From: Hydractinia symbiolongicarpus
Taxonomy: Eukaryota > Cnidaria > Hydrozoa > Anthoathecata > Hydractiniidae
Direction of reading: 5' to 3'
Assembly (NCBI RefSeq): GCF_029227915.1
Contig: NC_079887.1
Span: 5,332,001 to 5,396,000, forward strand
Length of the DNA: 64,000 nucleotides
A program made the translations under genes and the position numbers. Within the stretch, counting starts at the first letter, position 1. Each line of letters begins with the position of its first letter. Shown piece by piece: positions 38,980 through 52,260 of this stretch. Below the pieces are notes generated by a model. It saw only the letters and a program-made list of their open reading frames with translations, was not told where the DNA came from and searched no databases.

Positions 38980-41900
38980 GTAAATCCCGGCTTGGCCCGT
39001 ATAGTCGAATGTATACAAAGAAAGTACCCAGGGAGTAAACTCATTTCCCGAACGATGTTTTAAAATTTTTTTTCACCACTAAAACGCATGAGACTAGTAG
39101 TTTTCAAAAATGTTTTCATTTTTGATGAGACGCTCAATGAAAGAGGTTTAATCGCCGGCAAACGAAAACCCGCGATTTCCCGTAAATCCCGGGCTTGGCC
39201 CGTATAGTCGAATGTATACAAAGAAAGTACCCTGTGAGTAAACTCATTTCCAGAACGATTTTTTAGATTATTTTTTCACCACTAAAAGGCATAAGACTTG
39301 TAGTTTTCAAAAACGTTTTCATTTTTGATGAGACGCTGAATAAAAGAAGTTTAATCGCCGGCAAACGAAAACCCGCGATTTCCCGTAAATCCCGGGCTTG
39401 GCCCGTATAGTTGAATGTATATAAAGAAAGTACCCAGGGAGTAAACTGATTTCCAGAACGATTTTTCAAATTATTTTTTCACCACTAAAACGCATGAGAC
39501 TTGTAGTTTTCAAAAATGTTTTCATTTTTGATGAGACGCTTAATTAAAGAGGTTTAATCGCCGGCTAACAAAAACCCGCGATTTCTCGTAAATCTCGGGC
39601 TTGTCCCGTATAGTCGAATGTATACAAAGAAAGTACCCTGTGAGTAAAGTCATTTCCAAAACGATTTTTTAAATTATCTTTTCACCACTAAAACGCATGA
39701 GACTTGTAGTTTTCAAAAATGTTTTCATTTTTGATGAGACGCTGAATAAAAGAAGTTTAATCGCCGGCAAACGAAAACCTGCGATTTCCCGTAAATCCGG
39801 ACTCGGCCCATATAGTCAAAATTATACAAAGAAAGTACCCAGGGAGTAAACTCATTTCCAGAACGATTTTTTAAATTATTTTTTCACCACTAAAACGCAT
39901 GAGACTCGTAGTTTTCAAAAATGTTTTCATTTTTGATGAGACGCTTAATAAAAGTGGTTTAATCGCCGGCAAACGAAAACCCGCGATTTCCCGTAAATCC
40001 CGGGTTTGGCCCGTATAGTCGAATGTATACAAAGAAAGTACCCTGTGAGTAAACTCATTTCCAAAACGATTTTATAAAGCATCTCTTTACCACTAAAAGG
40101 CATGAGATTTGTAGTTTTCAAAAATGATTTCATTTTTGATGAGACGCTGAATAAAAGAAATTTAATCGCCGTCAAACGAAAACCCGCCATTTCCCGTAAA
40201 CCCCGGACTCGGCCCGTATAGTCAAAAGTATACAAAGAAAGTAACCAGGGAGTAAACTCATTTTCCGAACGATTTTTTAAATTATTTTTTCACCACTAAA
40301 ACGCATGAGACTTGTAGTTTTCAAAAATGTTTTCATTTTTGATGAGACGCTTAATAAAAGAGGTTTAATCGCCGGCAAACGAAAACCCGCGATTTCCCGT
40401 AAATCCCGGCTTGGCCCGTATAGTCGAATGTATACAAAGAAAGTACCCAGGGAGTAAACTCATTTCCCGAACGATGTTTTAAAATTTTTTTTCACCACTA
40501 AAACGCATGAGACTAGTAGTTTTCAAAAATGTTTTCATTTTTGATGAGACGCTCAATGAAAGAGGTTTAATCGCCGGCAAACGAAAACCCGCGATTTCCC
40601 GTAAATCCCGGGCTTGGCCCGTATAGTCGAATGTATACAAAGAATGTACCCAGGGAGTAAACTCATTTCCCGAACGATTTTTCAAATTATTTTTGCACCA
40701 CTAGAACGAATGAGACCTGTAGTTTTCAAAATTGTTTTCATTTTTAATAAGACGCTTAATGAAAGATGTTTAATCGCCGGCAAACGAAAACCCGCGATTT
40801 CCCGTAAATCCCGGGCTTGGCCCGTATAGTCGAATGTATACAAAGAAAGTACCCTGTGAGTAAACTCATTTCCAGAACGATTTTTTAGATTATTTTTTCA
40901 CCACTAAAAGGCATAAGACTTGTAGTTTTCAAAAACGTTTTTATTCTTGATGAGACGCTGAATAAAAGAAGTTTAATCGCCGGCAAACGAAAACCCGCGA
41001 TTTCCCGTAAATCCCGGGCTTGGCCCGTATAGTTGAATGTATATAAAGAAAGTACCCAGGGAGTAAACTGATTTCCCGAACAAATTTTCAAATTATTTTT
41101 GCACCACTAGAACGAATGAGACTTGTAGTTTCCAAAAATGTTTTCATTTTTAATGAGACGCTTAATGGAAGAGGTTTAATCGCCGGCAAACGAAAACCCG
41201 CGGTTTCCCGTAAATCCCGGGCTTGTCCCGTATAGTCCAATGTATACAAAGAAAGTACCCTGTAAGTAAAGTCATTTCCAGATTGATTTTTTAAATTATC
41301 TTTTCACCACTAAAACGCATGAGACTTGTAGTTTTCAAAAATGTTTTCATTTTTGATGAGACGCTTAATAAAAGTGGTTTAATCGCCGGCAAACGAAAAC
41401 CCGCGATTTCCCGTAAATCCCGGGTTTGGCCCGTATAGTCGAATGTATACAAAGAAAGTACCCTGTGAGTAAACTCATTTCCAAAACGATTTTATAAAGT
41501 ATCTCTTTACCACTAAAACGCATGAGACTTGTAGTTTTCAAAAATGTTTTCATTTTTGATGAGACGCTGAATAAAAGAATTTTAATTGCCGTCAAACGAA
41601 AACCCGCCATTTCCCGTAAACCCCGGACTCGGCCCGTATAGTCAAAAGTATACAAAGAAAGTACCCAGGGAGTAAACTCATTTCCCGAACGTTTTTTTAA
41701 TCTATTTTTTCACCACTAAAACGCATGAGACTTGTAGTTTTCAAAAATGTTTTCATTTTTGATGAGACGCTTAATAAAAGAGGTTTAATCGCCGGCAAAC
41801 GAAAACCCGCGATTTCCCGTAAATCCCGGCTTGGCCCGTATAGTCGAATGTATACAAAGAAAGTACCCAGGGAGTAAACTCATTTCCCGAACGATGTTTT

Positions 41901-42426
41901 AAAATTTTTTTTCATCACTAAAACGCATGAGACTAGTAGTTTTCAAAAATGTTTTCATTTTTGATGAGACGCTCAATGAAAGAGGCTTAATCGCCGGCAA
42001 ACGAAAACCCGCGATTTTCCGTAAATCCCGGGCTTGGCCCGTATAGTCGAATGTATACAAAGAAAGTACCCTGTGAGTAAGCGCATTTCCAAAACGATTT
42101 TTTAAAGTATCTCTTTACCACTAAAACGCATGAGACTTGTAGTTTTCAAAAATGTTTTCATTTTTGATGGGACGCTGAATAAAAGTAGTTTAATCGCCGG
42201 CAAACGAAAACCCGCGATTTCCCGTAAATCCCGGACTCGGCCCGTATAGTCAAAAGTATACGAAGAAAGTACCCAGGGAGTAAACTCATTTCCCGAACGA
42301 TTTTTTAAATTATTTTTTCACCACTAAAACGCATGAGACTTGTAGTTTTCAAAAACGTTTTCATTTTGGATGAGACGCTTAATAAAAGAGGTTTAATCGC
42401 CGGCAAACGAAAACCCGCGATTTCTC
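38980..42426. repeat. Satellite B 17-monomer HOR, unit 1 (3,447-bp period)
   Basis: Positions 38,980-42,168 match 42,427-45,615 at a constant offset of 3,447 bp (17 monomers), checked at 38,991/42,438, 40,614/44,061, 41,365/44,812 and 41,981/45,428. Shared private variants include AACGTTTTTATTCTTGATG, GTAAATCCGGACTCGGCCC (a base lost) and TTGCACCACTAGAACGAATG. The last 258 bp of the unit (42,169-42,426) match the second unit only at 3,650 bp, because unit 2 has gained one monomer. Confidence 0.85.
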
Positions 42427-45400
42427 GTAAATCCCGGCTTGGCCCGTATAGTCGAATGTATACAAAGAAAGTACCCAGGGAGTAAACTCATTTCCCGAAC
42501 GATGTTTTAAAATTTTTTTTCACCACTCAAACGCATGAGACTAGTAGTTGTCAAAAATGTTTTCATTTTTGATGAGACGCTCAATGAAAGAGGTTTAATC
42601 GCCGGCAAACGAAAACCCGCGATTTCCCGTAAATCCCGGGCTTGGCCCGTATAGTCGAATGTATACAAAGAAAGTACCCTGTGAGTAAACTCATTTCCAG
42701 AACGATTTTTTAGATTATTTTTTCACCACTAAAAGGCATAAGACTTGTAGTTTTCAAAAACGTTTTCATTTTTGATGAGACGCTGAATAAAAGAAGTTTA
42801 ATCGCCGGCAAACGAAAACCCGCGATTTCCCGTAAATCCCGGGCTTGGCCCGTATAGTTGAATGTATATAAAGAAAGTACCCAGGGAGTAAACTGATTTC
42901 CAGAACGATTTTTCAAATTATTTTTTCACCACTAAAACGCATGAGACTTGTAGTTTTCAAAAATGTTTTCATTTTTGATGAGACGCTTAATTAAAGAGGT
43001 TTAATCGCCGGCTAACAAAAACCCGCGATTTCTCGTAAATCCCGGGCTTGTCCCGTATAGTCGAATGTATACAAAGAAAGTACCCTGTGAGTAAAGTCAT
43101 TTCCAGAACGATTTTTTAAATTATCTTTTCACCACTAAAACGCATGAGACTTGTAGTTTTCAAAAATGTTTTCATTTTTGATGAGACGCTGAATAAAAGA
43201 AGTTTAATCGCCGGCAAACGAAAACCTGCGATTTCCCGTAAATCCGGACTCGGCCCATATAGTCAAAATTATACAAAGAAAGTACCCAGGGAGTAAACTC
43301 ATTTCCAGAACGATTTTTTAAATTATTTTTTCACCACTAAAACGCATGAGACTTGTAGTTTTCAAAAATGTTTTCATTTTCGATGAGACGCTTAATAAAA
43401 GTGGTTTAATCGCCGGCAAACCAAAACCCGCGATTTCCCGTAAATCCCGGGTTTGGCCCGTATAGTCGAATGTATACAAAGAAAGTACCCTGTGAGTAAA
43501 CTCATTTCCAAAACGATTTTATAAAGCATCTCTTTACCACTAAAACGCATGAGATTTGTAGTTTTCAAAAATGATTTCATTTTTGATGAGACGCTGAATA
43601 AAAGAATTTTAATCGCCGTCAAACGAAAACCCGCCATTTCCCGTAAACCCCGGACTCGGCCCGTATAGTCAAAAGTATACAAAGAAAGTAACCAGGGAGT
43701 AAACTCATTTTCCGAACGATTTTTTAAATTATTTTTTCACCACTAAAACGCATGAGACTTGTAGTTTTCAAAAATGTTTTCATTTTTGATGAGACGCTTA
43801 ATAAAAGAGGTTTAATCGTCGGCAAACGAAAACCCGCGATTTCCCGTAAATCCCGGCTTGGCCCGTATAGTCGAATGTATACAAAGAAAGTACCCAGGGA
43901 GTAAACTCATTTCCCGAACGATGTTTTAAAATTTTTTTTCACCACTAAAACGCATGAGACTAGTAGTTTTCAAAAATGTTTTCATTTTTGATGAGACGCT
44001 CAATGAAAGAGGTTTAATCGCCGGCAAACGAAAACCCGCGATTTCCCGTAAATCCCGGGCTTGGCCCGTATAGTCGAATGTATACAAAGAATGTACCCAG
44101 GGAGTAAACTCATTTCCCGAACGATTTTTCAAATTATTTTTGCACCACTAGAACGAATGAGACCTGTAGTTTTCAAAAATGTTTTCATTTTTAATAAGAC
44201 GCTTAATGAAAGATGTTTAATCGCCGGCAAACGAAAACCCGCGATTTCCCGTAAATCCCGGGCTTGGCCCGTATAGTCGAATGTATACAAAGAAAGTACC
44301 CTGTGAGTAAACTCATTTCCAGAACGATTTTTTAGATTATTTTTTCACCACTAAAAGGCATAAGACTTGTAGTTTTCAAAAACGTTTTTATTCTTGATGA
44401 GACGCTGAATAAAAGAAGTTTAATCTCCGGCAAACGAAAACCCGCGATTTCCCGTAAATCCCGGGCTTGGCCCGTATAGTTGAATGTATATAAAGAAAGT
44501 ACCCAGGGAGTAAACTGATTTCCCAAACAAATTTTCAAATTATTTTTGCACCACTAGAACGAATGAGACTTGTAGTTTCCAAAAATGTTTTCATTTTTAA
44601 TGAGACGCTTAATGGAAGAGGTTTAATCGCCGGCAAACGAAAACCCGCGGTTTCCCGTAAATCCCGGGCTTGGCCCGTATAGTCGAATGTATACAAAGAA
44701 AGTACCCTGTAAGTAAAGTCATTTCCAGATTGATTTTTTAAATTATCTTTTCACCACTAAAACGCATGAGACTTGTAGTTTTCAAAAATGTTTTCATTTT
44801 TGATGAGACGCTTAATAAAAGTGGTTTAATCGCCGGCAAACGAAAACCTGCGATTTCCCGTAAATCCCGGGTTTGGCCCGTATAGTCGAATGTATACAAA
44901 GAAAGTACCCTGTGAGTAAACTCATTTCCAAAACGATTTTATAAAGTATCTCTTTACCACTAAAACGCATGAGACTTGTAGTTTTCAAAAATGTTTTCAT
45001 TTTTGATGAGACGCTGAATAAAAGAATTTTAATCGCCTTCAAACGAAAACCCGCCATTTCCCGTAAACCCCGGACTCGGCCCGTATAGTCAAAAGTATAC
45101 AAAGAAAGTACCCAGGGAGTAAACTCATTTCCCGAACGTTTTTTTAAGTTATTTTTTCACCACTAAAACGCATGACACTTGTAGTTTTCAAAAATGTTTT
45201 CATTTTTGATGAGACGCTTAATAAAATAGGTTTAATCGCCGGCAAACGAAAACCCGCGATTTCCCGTAAATCCCGGCTTGGCCCGTATAGTCGAATGTAT
45301 ACAAAGAAAGTACCCAGGGAGTAAACTCATTTCCCGAACGATGTTTTAAAATTTTTTTTCATCACTAAAACGCATGAGACTAGTAGTTTTCAAAAATGTT

Positions 45401-46070
45401 TTCATTTTTGATGAGACGCTCAATGAAAGAGGCTTAATCGCCGGCAAACGAAAACCCGCGATTTTCCGTAAATCCCGGGCTTGGCCCGTATATTCGAATG
45501 TATACAAAGAAAGTACCCTGTGAGTAAACGCATTTCCAAAACGATTTTTTAAAGTATCTCTTTACCACTAAAACGCATGAGACTTGTAGTTTTCAAAAAT
45601 GTTTTCATTTTTGATGAGACGCTGAATAAAAGAAGTTTAATCGCCGTCAAACGAAAACCCGCCATTTCCCGTAAACCCCGGACTCGGCCCGTATAGTCAA
45701 AAGTATACAAAGAAAGTACCCAGGGAGTAAACTCATTTCCCCAACGATTTTTTATATTATTTTTTCACCACTAAAACGCATGAGACTTGTAGTTTTCAAA
45801 AATGTTTTCATTTTTGATGGAACGCTGAATAAAAGTAGTTTAATCGCCGGCAAACGAAAACCCGCGATTTCCCGTAAATCCCGGACTCGGCCCGTATAGT
45901 CAAAAGTATACAAAGAAAGTACCCAGGGAGTAAACTCATTTCCCGAACGATTTTTTAAATTATTTTTTCACCACTAAAACGCATGAGACTTGTAGTTTTC
46001 AAAAACGTTTTCATTTTGGATGAGACGCTTAATAAAAGAGGTTTAATCGCCGGCAAACGAAAACCCGCGA
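42427..46070. repeat. Satellite B 17-monomer HOR, unit 2 with one extra monomer
   Basis: This is the second copy of the 3,447-bp unit. After about 45,615 a 203-bp monomer with CGCCGTCAAACG and GCCATTTCCCGTAAACCC is interposed. The match to unit 1 then resumes at a 3,650-bp offset: GATGGGACGCTG at 42,168 corresponds to GATGGAACGCTG near 45,818, and CATTTTGGATGAGACGC near 42,363 corresponds to about 46,013. This is a clear single-monomer gain by unequal exchange. Confidence 0.8.
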
Positions 46071-46648
46071 TTTCTCGTAAATCCCGGCTTGGCCCGTATA
46101 GTCGAATGTATACAAAGAAAGTACCCAGGGAGTAAACTCATTTCCCGAACGATGTTTTAAAATTTTTTTTCACCACTCAAACGCATGAGACTAGTAGTTT
46201 TCAAAAATGTTTTCATTTTTGATGAGACGCTCAATGAAAGGGTTTAATCAGCGGCAAACGAAAACCCGCGATTTCCCGTAAATCCCGGGCTTGGCCCGTA
46301 TAGTCGAATGTATACAAAGAAAGTACCCTGTGAGTAAACTCATTTCCAAAACGATTTTTTAAAGTATCTCTTTACCACTAAAACGCATGAGACTTGTAGT
46401 TTTCAAAAATGTTTTCATTTTTGATGAGACGCTGAATAAAAGAAGTTTAATCGCCGTCAAACAAAAACCCGCCATTTTCCGTAAACCCCGGACTCGGCCC
46501 GTATAGTCAAAAGTATACAAAGAAAGTACCCAGGGAGTAAACTCATTTCCCGAACGATTTTTTATATTATTTTTTCACCACTAAAACGCATGAGACTTGT
46601 AGTTTTTAAAAATGTTTTCATTTTTGATGGGACGCTGAATAAAAGTAG

Positions 46649-49069
46649 TTTAATCGCCGGCAAACGAAAACCCGCGATTTCCCGTAAATCCCGGACTCGG
46701 CCCGTATAGTCAAAAGTATACAAAGAAAGTACCCAGGGAGTAAACTCATTTCCCGAACGTTTTTTTAAATTATTTTTTCACCACTAAAACGCATGAGACT
46801 TGTAGTTTTCAAAAATGTTTTCATTTTTGATGAGACGCTTAATAAAAGAGGTTTAATCGCCGGCAAACGAAAACCCGCGATTTCCCGTAAATCCCGACTT
46901 GGCCCGTATAGTCGAATGTATACAAAGAAAGTACCCTGTGAGTAAACTCATTTCCAGAACGATTTTTTAGATTATTTTTTCACCACTAAAACGCATAAGA
47001 CTTGTAGTTTTCAAAAACGTTTTCATTTTTGATGAGACGCTGAATAAAAGAAGTTTAATCGCCGGCAAACGAAAACCCGCGATTTCCCGTAAATCCCGGG
47101 CTTGGCCCGTATTGTTGAAGGTATATAAAGAAAGTACCCAGGGAGTAAACTGATTTCCCGAACGATTTTTCAAATTATTTTTGCACCACTAGAACGAATG
47201 AGACTTGTAGTTTTCAAAAATGTTTTCATTTTTAATGAGACGCTTAATGAAAGAGGTTTAATCGCCGGCAAACGAAAACCCGCGATTTCCCGTAAGTCCC
47301 GGGCTTGTCCCGTATAATCGAATGTATACAAAGAAAGTACCCTGTGAGTAAAGTCATTTCCAGAACGATTTTTTAAATTATCTTTTCACCACTAAAACGC
47401 ATGAGACTTGTAGTTTTCAAAAATGTTTTCATTTTTGATGAGACGCTGAATAAAAGAAGTTTAATCGCCAGCAAACGAAAACCTGCGATTTCCCGTAAAT
47501 CCCGGACTCGGCCCATATAGTCAAAGTTATACAAAGAAAGTACCCAGGGAGTAAACTCATTTCCAGAACGATTTTTTAAATTATTTTTTCACCACTAAAA
47601 CGCATGAGACTTGTAGTTTTCAAAAATGTTTTCATTTTTGATGAGACGCTCAATGAAAGGGTTTAATCAGCGGCAAACGAAAACCCGCGATTTCCCGTAA
47701 ATCCCGGGCTTGGCCCGTATAGTCGAATGTATACAAAGAAAGTACCCAGGGAGTAAACTCATTTCCAAAACGATTTTTTAAAGTATCTCTTTACCACTAA
47801 AACGCATGAGACTTGTAGTTTTCAAAAATGTTTTCATTTTTGATGAGACGCTTAATAAAAGAGGTTTAATCGACGGCAAACGAAAACCCGCGATTTCCCG
47901 TAAATCCCGGGCTTGGCCCGTATAGTCGAATGTATACAAAGAAAGTACCCTGTGAGTAAACTCATTTCCAGAACGATTTTTTAAATTATTTTTTCACCAC
48001 TAAAACGCATAAGACTTGTAGTTTTCAAAAATGTTTTCATTTTTGATGAGACGCTGAATAAAAGAAGTTTAATCGCCGGCAAACGAAAACCCGCGATTTC
48101 CCGTAAATCCCGGACTCGGCCCGTATAGTCAAAAGTATACAAAGAAAGTACCCAGGGAGTAAACTCATTTCCCGAACGTTTTTTTAAATTATTTTTTCAC
48201 CACTAAAACGCATGAGACTTGTAGTTTTCAAAAATGTTTTCATTTTTGATGAGACGCTTAATAAAAGAGGTTTAATCGCCGGCAAACGAAAACCCGCGAT
48301 TTCCCGTAAATCCCGACTTGGCCCGTATAGTCGAATGTATACAAAGAAAGTACCCTGTGAGTAAACTCATTTCCAGAACGATTTTTTAGATTATTTTTTC
48401 ACCACTAAAACGCATAAGACTTGTAGTTTTCAAAAACGTTTTCATTTTTGATGAGACGCTGAATAAAAGAAGTTTAATCGCCGGCAAACGAAAACCCGCG
48501 ATTTCCCGTAAATCCCGGGCTTGGCCCGTATTGTTGAAGGTATATAAAGAAAGTACCCAGGGAGTAAACTGATTTCCCGAACGATTTTTCAAATTATTTT
48601 TGCACCACTAGAACGAATGAGACTTGTAGTTTTCAAAAATGTTTTCATTTTTAATGAGACGCTTAATGAAAGAGGTTTAATCGCCGGCAAACGAAAACCC
48701 GCGATTTCCCGTAAGTCCCGGGCTTGTCCCGTATAATCGAATGTATACAAAGAAAGTACCCTGTGAGTAAAGTCATTTCCAGAACGATTTTTTAAATTAT
48801 CTTTTCACCACTAAAACGCATGAGACTTGTAGTTTTCAAAAATGTTTTCATTTTTGATGAGACGCTGAATAAAAGAAGTTTAATCGCCAGCAAACGAAAA
48901 CCTGCGATTTCCCGTAAATCCCGGACTCGGCCCATATAGTCAAAGTTATACAAAGAAAGTACCCAGGGAGTAAACTCATTTCCAGAACGATTTTTTAAAT
49001 TATTTTTTCACCACTAAAACGCATGAGACTTGTAGTTTTCAAAAATGTTTTCATTTTTGATGAGACGCT
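46649..49069. repeat. Satellite B 7-monomer duplication, 1,419-bp offset
   Basis: Positions 46,649-47,650 match 48,068-49,069 at exactly 1,419 bp. Shared private variants are TAAATCCCGACTTGGCCCG, CGTATTGTTGAAGG and CGTAAGTCCCGGGCTTG. Between the copies, 47,651-48,067 holds monomers of other types, including GAAAGGGTTTAATCAGCGG (also at about 46,240) and TTTAATCGACGGC. Confidence 0.85.
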
Positions 49070-50713
49070 GAATAAAAGAAGTTTAATCGCCGGCAAACGA
49101 AAACCCGCGATTTCCCGTAAATCCCGGACTCGGCCCGTATAGTCAAAAGTATACAAAGAAAGTACCCAGGGAGTAAACTCATTTCCCGAACGATTTTTTA
49201 AATTATTTTTTTACCACTAAAAGGCATGAGACTTGTAGTTTTCAAAAATGTTTTCATTTTTGATGAGACGCTTAATAAAAGAGGTTTAATCGACGGCAAA
49301 CGAAAACCCGCGATTTCCCGTAAATCCCGGGCTTGGCCCGTATAGTCGAATGTATACAAAGAAAGTACCCTGTGAGTAAACTCATTTCCAGAACGATTTT
49401 TTAAATTATTTTTTCACCACTAAAACGCATAAGACTTGTAGTTTTCAAAAATGTTTTCATTTTTGATGAGATGCTGAATAAAAGAAATTTAATCGCCGGC
49501 AAACGAAAACCCGCGACTTCCCGTAAATCCCGGACTCGGCCCGTATAGTCAAAAGTATACAAAGAAAGTACCCAGGGAGTAAACTCATTTCCCGAACGAT
49601 TTTTTATATTATTTTTTCACCTCTAAAACGCATGAGACTTGTAGTTTTCAAAAATGTTTTCATTTTTGATGAGACGCTTAATAAAAGAGGTTTAATCGCC
49701 GGCAAACGAAAACCCGCGATTTCCCGTAAATCCCGGCTTGGCCCGTATAGTCGAATGTATACAAAGAAAGTACCCAGGGAGTAAACTCATTTTCCGAACG
49801 ATGTTTTAAAATTTTTTTTCACCACTAAAACGCATGAGACTAGTAGTTTTCAAAAATGTTTTCATTTTTAATGAGACGCTCAATGAAAGAGGTTTAATCG
49901 CCGGCAAACGAAAACCCGCGATTTCCCGTAAATCCCGGGCTTGGCCCGTATAGTCGAATGTATACAAAGAAAGTACCCTGTGAGTAAACTCATTTCCAGA
50001 ACGATTTTTTAGATTATTTTTTCACCACTAAAACGCATAAGACTTGTAGTTTTCAAAAACGTTTTCATTTTTGATGAGACGCTGAATAAAAGAAGTTTAA
50101 TCGCCGGCAAACGAAAACCCGCGATTTCCCGTAAATCCCAGGCTTGACACGTATAGTTGAATGTATATAAAGAAAGTAACCAGGGAGTAAACTGATTTCC
50201 CGAACAATTTTTCAAATTATTTTTGTACCACTAGAACGAATGAGAATTTTAGTTTTCAAAAATGTTTTCATTTTTAATGAGACGCTTAATGAAAGAGGTT
50301 TAGTCGCCGGCAAAGGAAAACCCACGATTTCCCGTAAATCCCGGGCTTGTCCCGTATAGTCGAATGTATACAAAGAAAGTACCCTGTGAGTAAAGTCATT
50401 TTTCTAGAACGATTTTTTAAATTATCTTTTCACCACTAAATCGCATGAGAATTGTAGTTTTCAAAAATGTTTTCATTTTTGATGAGACGCTGAATAAAAG
50501 AAGTTTAATCGCCGGCAAACGAAAACCTGCGATTTCCCGTAAATCCCGGACTCGGCCCATATAGTCAAAATTATACAAAGAAAGTACCCAGGGAGTAAAC
50601 TCATTTCCAGAACGATTTTTAAAATTATTTTTTCACCACTAAAACGCATGAGACTTGTAGTTTTCAAAAATGTTTTCATTTTTGATGAGACGCTTAATAA
50701 AAGAGGTTTAATC
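48475..50713. repeat. Satellite B long-range duplication, copy 1 (6,699-6,700-bp offset)
   Basis: This segment of about 2.24 kb (11 monomers) recurs at 55,175-57,412. The offset is 6,700 bp at the left and 6,699 bp after a one-base loss in copy 2 (GCGTTTCCCG for GCGATTTCCCG near 55,394). Shared marks include TTTAATCGACGGC, GAGATGCTGAATAAAAGAAA (49,468 and 56,167) and CTAAATCGCATGAGAATTG (50,435 and 57,134). It also overlaps the local 1,625-bp duplication that follows. Confidence 0.82.
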
Positions 50714-52260
50714 GACGGCAAACGAAAACCCGCGATTTCCCGTAAATCCCGGACTCGGCCCGTATAGTCAAAAGTATACAAAGAAAGTACCCAGGGAGTA
50801 AACTCATTTCCCGAACGATTTTTTAAATTATTTTTTTACCACTAAAAGGCATGAGACTTGTAGTTTTCAAAAATGTTTTCATTTTTGATGGGACGCTTAA
50901 TAAAAGAGGTTTAATCGACGGCAAACGAAAACCCGCGATTTCCCGTAAATACCGGGCTTGGCCCGTATAGTCGAATGTATACAAAGAAAGTACCCTGTGA
51001 GTAAACTCATTTCCAGAACGATTTTTTAAATTATTTTTTCACCACTAAAACGCATAAGACTTGTAGTTTTCAAAAATGTTTTCATTTTTGATGAGATGCT
51101 GAATAAAAGAAATTTAATCGCCGGCAAACGAAAACCCGCGACTTCCCGTAAATCCCGGACTCGGCCCGTATAGTCAAAAGTATACAAAGAAAGTACCCAG
51201 GGAGTAAACTCATTTTCCGAACGATGTTTTAAAATTTTTTTTCACCACTAAAACGCATGAGACTAGTAGTTTTCAAAAATGTTTTCATTTTTGATGAGAC
51301 GCTCAATGAAAGAGGTTTAATCGCCGGCAAACGAAAACCCGCGATTTCCCGTAAATCCCGGGCTTGGCCCGTATAGTCGAATGTATACAAAGAAAGTACC
51401 CTGTGAGTAAACTCATTTCCAGAACGATTTTTTAGATTATTTTTTCACCACTAAAACGCATAAGACTTGTAGTTTTCAAAAACGTTTTCATTTTTGATGA
51501 GACGCTGAATAAAAGAAGTTTAATCGCCGGCAAACGAAAACCCGCGATTTCCCGTAAATCCCGGGCTTGACACGTATAGTTGAATGTATATAAAGAAAGT
51601 AACCAGGGAGTAAACTGATTTCCCGAACAATTTTTCAAATTATTTTTGTACCACTAGAACGAATGAGACTTTTAGTTTTCAAAAATGTTTTCATTTTTAA
51701 TGAGACGCTTAATGAAAGAGGTTTAATCGCCGGCAAACGAAAACCCGCGATTTCCCGTAAATCCCGGGCTTGACATGTATAGTTGAATGTATATAAAGAA
51801 AGTAACCAGGGAGTAAACTGATTTCCCGAACAATTTTTCAAATTATTTTTGTACCACTAGAACGAATGAGACTTTTAGTTTTCAAAAATGTTTTCATTTT
51901 TAATGAGACGCTTAATGAAAGAGGTTTAGTCGCCGGCAAACGAAAACCCACGATTTCCCGTAAATCCCGGGCTTGTCCCGTATAGTCGAATGTATACAAA
52001 GAAAGTACCCTGTGAGTAAAGTCATTTCCAGAACGATTTTTTAAATTATCTTTTCACCACTAAATCGCATGAGAATTGTAGTTTTCAAAAATGTTTTCAT
52101 TTTTGATGAGACGCTGAATAAAAGAAGTTTAATCGCCGGCAAACGAAAACCTGCGATTTCCCGTAAATCCCGGACTCGGCCCATATAGTCCAAATTATAC
52201 AAAGAAAGTACCCAGGGAGTAAACTCATTTCCAGAACGATTTTTTAAATTATTTTTTCAC
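49250..52260. repeat. Satellite B local 8-monomer duplication (1,625-bp, later 1,423-bp offset)
   Basis: The CGACGGC monomer at 49,292 matches 50,917 at 1,625 bp. After one monomer is lost, the offset becomes 1,423 bp (50,009 against 51,432), and a single monomer with GGGCTTGAC.CGTATAG is then tandemly duplicated at 203 bp (51,432 and 51,635). Marks such as GATGCTGAATAAAAGAAATT, GTACCACTAGAACGAATG and CTAAATCGCATGAG appear in both copies. Confidence 0.75.

Noticed and set aside
33938-40829. Short plus-strand ORFs of 65-82 codons in satellites A and B
   Set aside because: They are single-monomer frames that by chance lack stops. The same frames are interrupted in sister monomers, and one (35,953-36,195) simply reads across the A/B junction.
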